Of a stretch of DNA of 5,286 nucleotides, positions 1 through 5,286 are shown piece after piece. A program made the translations under genes and the position numbers. This stretch comes from Prevotellaceae bacterium. GTDB lineage: Bacteria; Bacteroidota; Bacteroidia; Bacteroidales; UBA932. A model generated the notes under the pieces. That model was not told where the DNA came from. It worked only from the letters and a program-made list of their open reading frames with translations, and did no database searches. The DNA is taken from positions 1-5,286 of the forward strand of contig JAIRLF010000097.1 in the NCBI GenBank assembly GCA_031259655.1, in the 5' to 3' direction. Each line of letters starts with the position of its first letter. Within the stretch, counting starts at the first letter, position 1.

Positions 1-5
1 ATTAG

Positions 6-24
6 CACAGGGCAACGCCCTGTG
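6..24. repeat. Perfect 8-bp inverted repeat (hairpin) with 3-base loop
   Basis: The arms cacagggc (6-13) and gccctgtg (17-24) are perfectly complementary around the loop aac. The motif AGC(A/G)CAGGGCAACGC at 4-18 recurs in opposite orientation at 209-223. That suggests the hairpin is one edge of a larger repeated intergenic element rather than a terminator, since no T-tract follows on either strand. Confidence 0.7.
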
Positions 25-48
25 AAACGAATCACCCCCGCCTCCCGT

Positions 49-105
49 AAGCCCTGAAAGGGCGCAATCTGTCGATTAATAATTGATTACGCCCTTTCAG
101 GGCTT
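49..105. repeat. 16-bp perfect inverted repeat with nested hairpins
   Basis: The arm at 49-64 (aagccctgaaagggcg) is the exact reverse complement of the arm at 90-105. After one mismatch (65/89) four further pairs form (66-69 with 85-88), giving a stem of about 20 pairs around a short AT-rich loop. Each arm is also a small hairpin by itself: gccct-gaa-agggc at 51-63 and its mirror at 91-103. The region can therefore form one long stem or two small ones, as in REP/BIME-like intergenic elements. No T-tract follows, so a simple intrinsic terminator is less likely. Confidence 0.75.
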
Positions 106-158
106 GCCGTTTGGATTTACGATTTTAGATTGTTGCTTACGCGCGCTGAGATTTCCAG

Positions 159-204
159 CCGGCATCGCCAAACTCTTAACTCTTAACTTTTAGTTCTTAA
201 CTCT
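159..204. repeat. Direct repeat copy 1 ('ttaactc'-rich)
   Basis: Bases 172-204 match 376-408 at 29 of 33 positions, and the similarity extends upstream to a shared ccggc start (159 and 364) with small indels. Internally the unit repeats actctta/aactctta, so it is itself microsatellite-like. It contains no convincing open frame. Similar 'ttaactcttaactc' runs are frequent between genes in Bacteroidales genomes, which is background knowledge and not shown here. Confidence 0.7.
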
Positions 205-208
205 AAAA

Positions 209-223
209 GCGTTGCCCTGCGCT
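209..223. repeat. Inverted copy of the motif at 4-18
   Basis: The 15 bases gcgttgccctgcgct are the reverse complement of agcgcagggcaacgc, which matches bases 4-18 with one difference. The two copies flank the nested inverted repeat and the first direct repeat, so they may mark the ends of a single element of about 220 bp. That boundary is an inference; no target-site duplication was identified. Confidence 0.55.
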
Positions 224-363
224 ATTTGATTTAGGGCTTTGACTACGTCGATTTAAAAATTCAGCCCTTTTATAAGGACGCTTTTTGCAAACAATAGATT
301 GCTATAGATTTGAATATTGTGAGTTTTCGGACAAATACTATATATGCTCTCAGAAAGTTACAT

Positions 364-408
364 CCGGCGTCAGCCACTCTTAACTCTTAGTCCTTAGTTC
401 TTAACTCT
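364..408. repeat. Direct repeat copy 2 ('ttaactc'-rich)
   Basis: This is the second copy of the repeat at 159-204, in the same orientation, with its start displaced by 205 bases. Its four substitutions in the conserved 33-base core are clustered in one block (390-393). It ends about 10 bases from the stop codon of the DUF58 gene, so the repeat abuts the coding region directly. Confidence 0.7.
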
Positions 409-418
409 CATTCCCTCC

Positions 419-1726
419 TCAGCATTCTATAAACTTCAATTTTCTTGCTATTAAGATATTTCGGATAGCGTTATCGTTATTTAAGATTTTTCTTCTGTTA
501 GGAGAAAACAGCCATCTCCAGTTGATTATCTTTTTTTCGGGAATAGTGAATATCTCTCTTACAATGTCTTTTACGCCGATTTTTTCCACAGACGACCTCA
601 AACTTGAGAAAACGACAATTGTATTTGCGTCAAGTTTGTCGAGGCATTTTTCGACATTCTGCAATGAGAGTAACGAAGAAATGCATACGACCGAAACCTT
701 TTCGTTGCCAAGATAATCTTCGATTTTGTTTGCATGCCAATCCATTCCTGATATTTGGGCAGATACTTCATGCCGATATTCGACAGCAATTTTCGATTTT
801 TGGTCAGGGATAAAACGCACTTCGTTATCTTTTTTCAGTGATTTGTAAAGTTCCCAAATGTTTATTTTGTAATTATTTAAGAAATCGTTCGAAACTGTTT
901 TCGCGAGCATGTTCCGGTAATTGTTACAAAACGAAGCATATAAGTCTATCCGAGATGCGTACATACTTTGCATTTCTATTGTACGAACAATCAACTCTTT
1001 GGTTTTTGCATAAAAGGGCCATACAATTCTTCGTATGTCGTCCGATGATTCGAAATGCTTGAATTGCAGCAGTTCTCCCTCTTTATGATGTATTGTATCG
1101 GTTCTGATTTCGTCTTTGTTCATTGTGTATGACAACACATTCGAGAGTTCAATCTCATTGTCGGAAACCGGAAGAACAGTCACCAAAACCTTATTTTTGA
1201 ACTCTATTTTAAAGGAAAACAGTCTGAAAATATCTTGGAAAAACAAAGTAACCTTATCTAAATCATAACTTTTGATATTCGGCAAGGTTAATTCTTTTTT
1301 ACCATAAGCCTGTCTGTGTTTCAGTTTTTTCAGCACAATTAAGACTTCATATTGTTTGTCAAAAGTCAATCCGGCTTTGAGTATTCCCGCAAAAGGAAAC
1401 AGCAATTTGTTGCATACAACCACACAAACAATCTTATTAAGGTCTGTGTATGTGAATTTTATTTCGGGAATTGATTTCGCACTGCGATACATCAGATACG
1501 GTATAAGTATTGTTATGATTGAAAACAAGACAATTATGCCGAACACAAACATCGAACTTTTCAACAATAGAAAAGCTATATCATTTACTTTTTCCGAAGC
1601 GCCGGCTGCAATATATTCTCTCACAAGCAATACAAACAGCAGGAGAATGAAAAACGTCATCCGGACGCAGATTTTACTGCGAATATATTTCACCGCCCAA
1701 CAAAAAACAGCTATCGATTTTTTCAC
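419..1726 (-). CDS. DUF58 domain membrane protein, diverged
   Basis: This 435-residue protein has two predicted membrane helices near the N-terminus (about 23-41 and 51-78), followed by a large soluble part. Two stretches are typical of the DUF58 family: residues 163-186, matching the usual 'DPFGLF...vlVyP' segment (here QDIFRLFSFK...VTVLPV), and residues 217-251, matching the hallmark 'Y.PGDD.R.I.W...AR...L.VR..E' (here SSDDIRRIVW, then AKTKELIVR and E251). The usual Pro-Gly before the Asp pair is replaced by Ser-Ser. DUF58 proteins normally accompany MoxR-type AAA ATPases and von Willebrand A proteins, but none is in view, so the role is unknown. The start is GTG at 1724-1726, 11 nt after the sppA stop; an in-frame ATG at codon 23 is the alternative but would remove the basic segment before the first helix. 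It is probably the second gene of an sppA operon. Confidence 0.82.
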   Translation of the reverse strand: MKKSIAVFCWAVKYIRSKICVRMTFFILLLFVLLVREYIAAGASEKVNDIAFLLLKSSMFVFGIIVLFSIITILIPYLMYRSAKSIPEIKFTYTDLNKIVCVVVCNKLLFPFAGILKAGLTFDKQYEVLIVLKKLKHRQAYGKKELTLPNIKSYDLDKVTLFFQDIFRLFSFKIEFKNKVLVTVLPVSDNEIELSNVLSYTMNKDEIRTDTIHHKEGELLQFKHFESSDDIRRIVWPFYAKTKELIVRTIEMQSMYASRIDLYASFCNNYRNMLAKTVSNDFLNNYKINIWELYKSLKKDNEVRFIPDQKSKIAVEYRHEVSAQISGMDWHANKIEDYLGNEKVSVVCISSLLSLQNVEKCLDKLDANTIVVFSSLRSSVEKIGVKDIVREIFTIPEKKIINWRWLFSPNRRKILNNDNAIRNILIARKLKFIEC

Positions 1727-1737
1727 TCTTGCGTAAA

Positions 1738-3471
1738 TTATTCTATTTCTATTTCGTATGGTAGTTTTGCTACAATGCCGAAGTTTTTAATACTGTTAAT
1801 CAGATATTGATAGTGTTCTAATGAGCGTCGAAACTCGTTGCCGGAAGATTTCGACACTTTTGTTTCGAAAGTTTTCATCAGCATTTCGAATGTGCTAAGC
1901 TCTTTTGGCAGTTCCAATATCGAATAATCCGAAATATCCGCCAATTTGGCAGCTTCCCGAATCGCGTCTTTCAGTCCTCCGAAATAGTCAATCAAGCCGA
2001 TATCGAAAGCGTTCGCTCCGCTCCATACTCTTCCTTGCCCGATGCTGTCCACTCTTTCGAGGGATAAATTTCTGGATTTAGCAACTTTATCCGTAAATTT
2101 CGAATATACAATCTCAACCATTTTTTGGAGATAATCTTTTTCGACCTGTTTCAGTGGTCGTGTAATGGATGGGAAATCAGAGTATTCATTAGTCCTTACA
2201 ACATCGAAAGTTATTCCGAGTTTTTCTTTCATGGTTTTTTCGATGTTAGGAATCAGTCCGAAGACTCCGATTGAGCCGGTCAGGGTTGTGTGATGCGCAA
2301 ATATTTTATCCGCAGGAGTTGATATCCAATAACCTCCCGAAGCAGCAAGGTCGCCCATTGATATGACAACAGGTTTTTTCGCTTTCGTTATTTCGAGTTC
2401 GCGGGCAATAAATTCCGAAGCATCGGAAGCGCCTCCCGGCGAATTGACCCTGAATACAACCGCTTTGACCGTTGAGTCTTTTCGCGCTTTACTAATTGCC
2501 CCAATGAGGTTTTTCGACATGATTTCGGTGTCGCCTTCGCCCGACATAATTTCGCCCGAGGCGTATATTACAGCTATTTTGTCTTTGCCCCCCGAAAACA
2601 GCATAGAAGTTGTGTTATATTTAGTTATATCGATGGTGTTCAAGCTTGTTACTCCCGAATATTTTGTCAATTCCGCAATCAGTTCGTCCTCGTAGAACAG
2701 TTTATCGACGAATTTTTTGTCGAGGGCGTCTTCGGCTGTAACGAGTTCCAAATTATCGGCGATACGATTCAGCTCTTCTATCTCAATATCTCTCGAGGCG
2801 CTGATAGTCTGTAAAATATAATTCCATATCGAACCTGTGTATGATTTCACCTGTTCACGGTTTTCGTCGCTCATCTTGTTGAGGATGAAAGGTTCGACAG
2901 CCGATTTAAACTTTCCGTGCCTGATAATTTGCATATCAACACCCAATTTATCCAAAAATCCTTTGAAGAAAGTTATTTTCGAGCTGATTCCGGTGAAATT
3001 AATGCCGCCTCCAAACGGGTTCAGATATATTTTGTCGGCGACGGTTGCCAGATAATACGCTTTCTGCGAATAATTTTCGGCATAAGCCAGGATAAATTTA
3101 CCCGATTCTTTGAAATTCAGCAACGCATCGCGGATTTCTTCGACCGAAGCAATACCCGCCTGAACGTTCGACAGTTCCAGATATATACCTTTTATACGGT
3201 GGTCTGATTCTGCCCGTTCAATCCCGTTAAGGATATTGTTGAGCCCGAGATTGGTATTGACATCAAGGTTGATAATGTCAATCTCCGGAACGCCGGCACG
3301 GTCTTCAAGCGGCTTATTTAAAGCAATTTTCAGTATCGAATTGTTTTTTACTATCACCGGTTCGTCCGAACCTATTACCGCTATTGCCGACAACAAAATA
3401 ATGAAAACTAAAATGTTTACTATCAGTATTCCAAGTATGGATGCGAGCAACATTTTTAAGAAATTTTTCAT
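1738..3471 (-). CDS. sppA: Signal peptide peptidase SppA, 67K type (S49 family)
   Basis: This is a membrane-anchored serine protease that degrades signal peptides left in the membrane after secretion. At 577 residues it is close to the length of the long, tandem-domain SppA form (E. coli 618). A single N-terminal helix (about 8-33) anchors it, with the rest presumably periplasmic. The first S49 domain (about 95-250) carries ENYSQKAYYLA and the catalytic lysine K189 in GKFKSAVEPF. The second (about 298-510) carries NSPGG (343-347) and the nucleophile S378 in SMGDLAASGGYWIS, then TGSIGVFG and RVWSGANAFDIGLID. Both members of the Lys-Ser dyad are therefore intact. The ATG start gives a positively charged N-terminus before the helix; an AT-rich leader without Shine-Dalgarno precedes it, as is usual in Bacteroidota. 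The gene is divergent from the lipoprotein gene and followed after 11 nt by the DUF58 gene. Confidence 0.96.
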   Translation of the reverse strand: MKNFLKMLLASILGILIVNILVFIILLSAIAVIGSDEPVIVKNNSILKIALNKPLEDRAGVPEIDIINLDVNTNLGLNNILNGIERAESDHRIKGIYLELSNVQAGIASVEEIRDALLNFKESGKFILAYAENYSQKAYYLATVADKIYLNPFGGGINFTGISSKITFFKGFLDKLGVDMQIIRHGKFKSAVEPFILNKMSDENREQVKSYTGSIWNYILQTISASRDIEIEELNRIADNLELVTAEDALDKKFVDKLFYEDELIAELTKYSGVTSLNTIDITKYNTTSMLFSGGKDKIAVIYASGEIMSGEGDTEIMSKNLIGAISKARKDSTVKAVVFRVNSPGGASDASEFIARELEITKAKKPVVISMGDLAASGGYWISTPADKIFAHHTTLTGSIGVFGLIPNIEKTMKEKLGITFDVVRTNEYSDFPSITRPLKQVEKDYLQKMVEIVYSKFTDKVAKSRNLSLERVDSIGQGRVWSGANAFDIGLIDYFGGLKDAIREAAKLADISDYSILELPKELSTFEMLMKTFETKVSKSSGNEFRRSLEHYQYLINSIKNFGIVAKLPYEIEIE

Positions 3472-3576
3472 ATCACATTTAATTAAATTGTTTTAAACTT
3501 TATTAATAAATAGTGTTTTTTACTGCAAAAATCGTGCCAAAATTTCTATGGAGATTAAGCGTTGACAAGACACTAT

Positions 3577-3667
3577 CACGGATAAATCAGACCGTAATGG
3601 AGCATGCTCGGATGTGTGCACGGATAAATCAGACCGTAATGGAGCATGCTCGCTTGTGTGCTCGGAT
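3577..3667. repeat. Tandem repeat, 42-bp unit, two full copies plus a 7-base remnant
   Basis: The units at 3577-3618 and 3619-3660 are identical except for two adjacent bases (ga at 3611-3612 versus ct at 3653-3654). A third partial copy matches 6 of 7 bases at 3661-3667. Each unit includes a perfect 10-bp palindrome, gagcatgctc, at 3600-3609 and 3642-3651. The repeat lies between two divergent genes and upstream of a promoter, so paired operators are possible. It could equally be a neutral duplication or a copy of a dispersed intergenic element. Confidence 0.85.
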
Positions 3668-3705
3668 GGTCATCTGAATAATGAAGTTTCGACAGGTAAA
3701 TATTT

Positions 3706-3737
3706 TTTGTACATGAAATTAAAAAGGTGTAATTTTG
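3706..3737 (+). promoter_or_regulatory. Bacteroides-type promoter (-33/-7) for the lipoprotein gene
   Basis: TTTG at 3706-3709 and TAATTTTG at 3730-3737 are separated by 20 nt, matching the Bacteroidota primary sigma factor consensus TTTG-N19-21-TAnnTTTG exactly. Transcription would start around 3744, leaving an AT-rich leader of about 40 nt before the ATG at 3785. No Shine-Dalgarno sequence is present. Confidence 0.85.
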
Positions 3738-3784
3738 CATAAAATTTCATAAAAGATATTATTAATTAATTAACATAAAAGTCA

Positions 3785-4867
3785 ATGAAAAGGAAAAACG
3801 CTTGTATTTTAATTTTTACCCTGTTTATAACAGGTTGTTCTCTTCAGTCGCAAAGAACAGAGATAATCTTTGTCGATTTTTCTGCAATGAACGATATTGC
3901 TTGTGTTATAGAAAATGTCATTCCGCTGGAAACGACAAATGATGCTCTAATTGATAGAAATTATACTTTCCATGTAACCTCTTCCCAATACATTGTTGGA
4001 GACAGGCATAAAATAATCGGTTTTTCGAAACAGGGCAAGGTGAAAAATATAATCAGCCCGTTAGGAGATGGTCCAAATGAATTGACTTATATCAACCAAT
4101 TTTATGCCGATGACGCCTCTCTGATGATTATGGATATAGGAAAAAAACGGATAATGGAATTTGATTATAACGGACAATTTATAATGCCTCATCCTGTGGA
4201 CGATATTATTCATCACATTTTCGCCTGTTTTAATGGCTTTTATTTGTTTGACAATCAGTCTCAGGCTACTGCGGAAGGTAATGTTTTATCAATCGTCGAC
4301 AGAGAGGGGAAAATTGTAAAGGATACTATTCCGGTCATTGCCGAAGGGATAAGCTATGGCAGGAATAAATTTCAAATATTCAAAGATTATGCATTATATT
4401 TGCCTACAATGAATAACATTATTTATAAAATCGACAAATCGGCTAATGTATCGGGTGCTTATCAACTGGATTTTGGCGCTTACTGGTTGGATATGGAAAC
4501 ATCTAATAAGGTTGTTGCCAATTCAAATGGTAATGCTTTTGCTTTGTGGAAATATATAGCAAATCATAACAAAATCGGATTTTTAAATTTTTTTGATACA
4601 CAGAAATGGTTGTTTCTCAACTTTGAAAAACAGGACAAACGTTACAATTGGTATTACAACAAAGCAAGTAAAAAACAATATCTGATTGAATGTAATGGAA
4701 AATCAGTGGCTGCATCTGATATAATCGGAGTTGAAAACAATAAATTCATTGCCGGATTCCAACCGGACGACTATTTAAACTCGACTGCGGTACCCAAACT
4801 CGATAATTTAAAGTACGACGACAATCTTGTTGTTGTGATTTTTAAGATGGAAAATGAGGGAAATTAA
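3785..4867 (+). CDS. 6-bladed beta-propeller lipoprotein
   Basis: This 360-residue protein begins with a basic N-terminus, a short hydrophobic helix and a lipobox ending at Cys18 (LFITGC), so it is predicted to be an exported lipoprotein. The mature part resembles the Bacteroidota 6-bladed beta-propeller family: an early VIPLETT segment (45-51), a 'G.GP.E' loop (GDGPNEL, 94-100) in the position of the usual GxGPGEY, repeated strand patterns such as MIMDIGKKRIMEFDYNGQF (114-132), SIVDREGKIV and YKIDKSANV, and a C-terminal strand NLVVVIFKM (347-355) like the family's 'NPVLVIYKF' ending. Members are often of unknown function and may bind ligands or partners at the cell surface; nothing here identifies the substrate. 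It has its own promoter and is monocistronic in this window, flanked by the divergent sppA and a convergent TonB-like gene. The ATG start is set by the signal peptide. Confidence 0.85.
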   Translation: MKRKNACILIFTLFITGCSLQSQRTEIIFVDFSAMNDIACVIENVIPLETTNDALIDRNYTFHVTSSQYIVGDRHKIIGFSKQGKVKNIISPLGDGPNELTYINQFYADDASLMIMDIGKKRIMEFDYNGQFIMPHPVDDIIHHIFACFNGFYLFDNQSQATAEGNVLSIVDREGKIVKDTIPVIAEGISYGRNKFQIFKDYALYLPTMNNIIYKIDKSANVSGAYQLDFGAYWLDMETSNKVVANSNGNAFALWKYIANHNKIGFLNFFDTQKWLFLNFEKQDKRYNWYYNKASKKQYLIECNGKSVAASDIIGVENNKFIAGFQPDDYLNSTAVPKLDNLKYDDNLVVVIFKMENEGN

Positions 4868-4903
4868 CTGATTATTACTGTCTCGTCTATGAGCTTTCGT
4901 TAT

Positions 4904-4938
4904 AAAAAAGTCCCCGGAAGAATTATTTCCGGAGACTT
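4904..4938 (-). terminator. Intrinsic terminator, mainly for the leftward TonB-like gene
   Basis: Arms at 4908-4919 and 4927-4938 form a 12-pair stem with a 7-base loop. Read leftward, the single imperfect pair is a G-U wobble and the stem runs into six Ts (4904-4909 as As on the plus strand), which is the classic arrangement. Read rightward, that pair is a C-A mismatch and only caattaatt follows, so it would be a weaker terminator for the lipoprotein gene. It lies between the two convergent genes and may serve both. Confidence 0.8.
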
Positions 4939-4964
4939 CAATTAATTAATCATTAAAAACATTT

Positions 4965-4986
4965 TACCATGAAATGGTAGCGCTAC
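4965..4986. repeat. Short hairpin followed by an overlapping 10-bp palindrome
   Basis: taccat (4965-4970) and atggta (4974-4979) form a 6-pair stem with loop gaa, overlapping the perfect palindrome gtagcgctac (4977-4986). Reading leftward, aaaatgttttt follows, so this could be a weak first terminator before the stronger one at 4904-4938. The sequence is too short to assign a role. Confidence 0.35.
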
Positions 4987-5014
4987 AAAACTACATTCAT
5001 CTCTTTATCTTCTA

Positions 5015-5286
5015 TTATTGTAACTTAAAAACTACAGGTACTTGATATGTTACCCTGACCGGTTTGTTTTGTTGCCGTCCGGGCGTCCATTTAGGCGACT
5101 TTTTCACGAGTTCGATAACGCAATCCTCAAGTATCGGATCGATTTTTCTTAACGATCGGATATCGGAAAGAGAGCCGTCCACATTAACGGTAAAAGATAC
5201 GCGAACTGTCCCCTGTATATTGTTTTCCTGCGCCGCCTGCGGATAATTTCCTTGAAGCCGGGCATAAATCCATTTGACAAATTCGC
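5015..5286 (-). CDS. TonB-like C-terminal domain protein (partial, N-terminus off window)
   Basis: Only the last 89 residues are in the window; the rest lies beyond base 5286. Read leftward they form a TonB C-terminal domain: a helix with EFVKWIYARL, the segment NYPQAAQENNIQGTVRVSF (a close variant of 'YP..A...gi.G.V.v.F'), NVDGSLSDIRSLRKIDP, a helix with LEDCVIELVKKSPKW, then TPGRQQNKPVRVTYQVPVVFKL before TAA. This domain contacts the TonB box of outer-membrane transporters and transmits proton-motive energy; in Bacteroidota it also caps many other proteins, including sensor-type M56 peptidases. The missing N-terminus prevents a choice between these. The final strand and stop are normal, and a terminator follows about 75 bases downstream. 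Confidence 0.92.
   Translation of the reverse strand, partial: EFVKWIYARLQGNYPQAAQENNIQGTVRVSFTVNVDGSLSDIRSLRKIDPILEDCVIELVKKSPKWTPGRQQNKPVRVTYQVPVVFKLQ

Larger units (their letters stand above)
1..418. other. Non-coding, repeat-rich intergenic region downstream of the DUF58 gene
   Basis: No credible gene is visible here on either strand; all open frames are short and lack coding character. The first 225 bases hold GC-rich inverted repeats (listed separately), and two copies of a 'ttaactc'-rich direct repeat lie at 159-204 and 364-408. Between them, about 225-360 is AT-rich sequence with a weak inverted pair (agggct at 233-238, agccct at 273-278). No confident terminator for the DUF58 gene was found. 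The second direct-repeat copy ends only about 10 bases from the DUF58 stop codon. What lies beyond base 1 is unknown. Confidence 0.75.
3472..3784. other. Divergent intergenic region between sppA and the lipoprotein gene
   Basis: These 313 bases contain a two-copy 42-bp tandem repeat and a strong promoter for the rightward lipoprotein gene (both listed separately). The part next to sppA (3472-3540) is AT-rich and presumably holds the sppA leader, but I found no full TTTG/TAnnTTTG pair on the minus strand, so the sppA promoter is unassigned. No gene with a credible start is present, although some frames stay open through the repeat because its period is a multiple of three. Confidence 0.7.

Noticed and set aside
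1..105. CRISPR-like array, because of recurring agggc/gccct motifs
   Set aside because: The motifs are inverted, not regularly spaced direct repeats, and there are no uniform spacers or cas genes.
49..105. Intrinsic terminator for the DUF58 gene
   Set aside because: The hairpin is more than 300 bases past the stop codon and has no T-tract on the minus strand.
1356..1736. 126-codon open frame on the plus strand within the DUF58 gene
   Set aside because: It is antisense to a gene with clear family motifs and has no recognisable domain or start context of its own.
2363..2695. 110-codon open frame on the plus strand within sppA
   Set aside because: It is antisense to the conserved catalytic S49 domain of sppA and is explained by that gene's codon pattern.
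3472..3560. Possible sppA promoter on the minus strand (GATTTTTG, reading leftward from about 3535)
   Set aside because: It differs from TAnnTTTG at the first base and no TTTG lies 19-21 nt upstream, so it is not strong enough to list.
5064..5246. 60-codon open frame on the plus strand at the right edge
   Set aside because: It is antisense to the TonB C-terminal domain, which is clearly the real coding frame.

Overview
The window looks like chromosomal DNA from a member of the Bacteroidota, most likely Bacteroidales. The evidence is a canonical Bacteroides-type promoter (TTTG, 20 nt, TAATTTTG), the absence of Shine-Dalgarno sequences at the starts, a 6-bladed beta-propeller lipoprotein of the kind common in that phylum, a TonB-type C-terminal domain, and intergenic DNA rich in repeats of the 'ttaactcttaactc' type. 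I see no tRNA, rRNA, insertion sequence or CRISPR array.

Layout: bases 1-418 are non-coding and hold stacked inverted repeats (a short perfect hairpin, a 16-bp inverted repeat whose arms are each small hairpins, and an inverted copy of the first motif) plus two near-identical 33-46 bp direct repeats. Bases 419-1726 (minus) encode a two-TM DUF58-family protein. Bases 1738-3471 (minus) encode the signal peptide peptidase SppA, complete with its Lys-Ser dyad. The two genes are 11 nt apart and are probably co-transcribed, sppA first. Bases 3472-3784 separate sppA from a divergent gene and contain a 42-bp tandem repeat and a clear promoter reading rightward. Bases 3785-4867 (plus) encode a beta-propeller lipoprotein. 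A terminator hairpin at 4904-4938 lies between it and a convergent, truncated TonB-like C-terminal domain (5015-5286, minus).

Functionally this is an envelope-themed neighbourhood: a membrane protease, a membrane DUF58 protein, a surface or periplasmic lipoprotein and a TonB-type energy transducer. Only sppA and the DUF58 gene look like one transcription unit. I did not find convincing evidence of a new multi-gene system. The most unusual material is the repeat architecture at 1-418 and 3577-3667, and the isolated, diverged DUF58 gene behind sppA.
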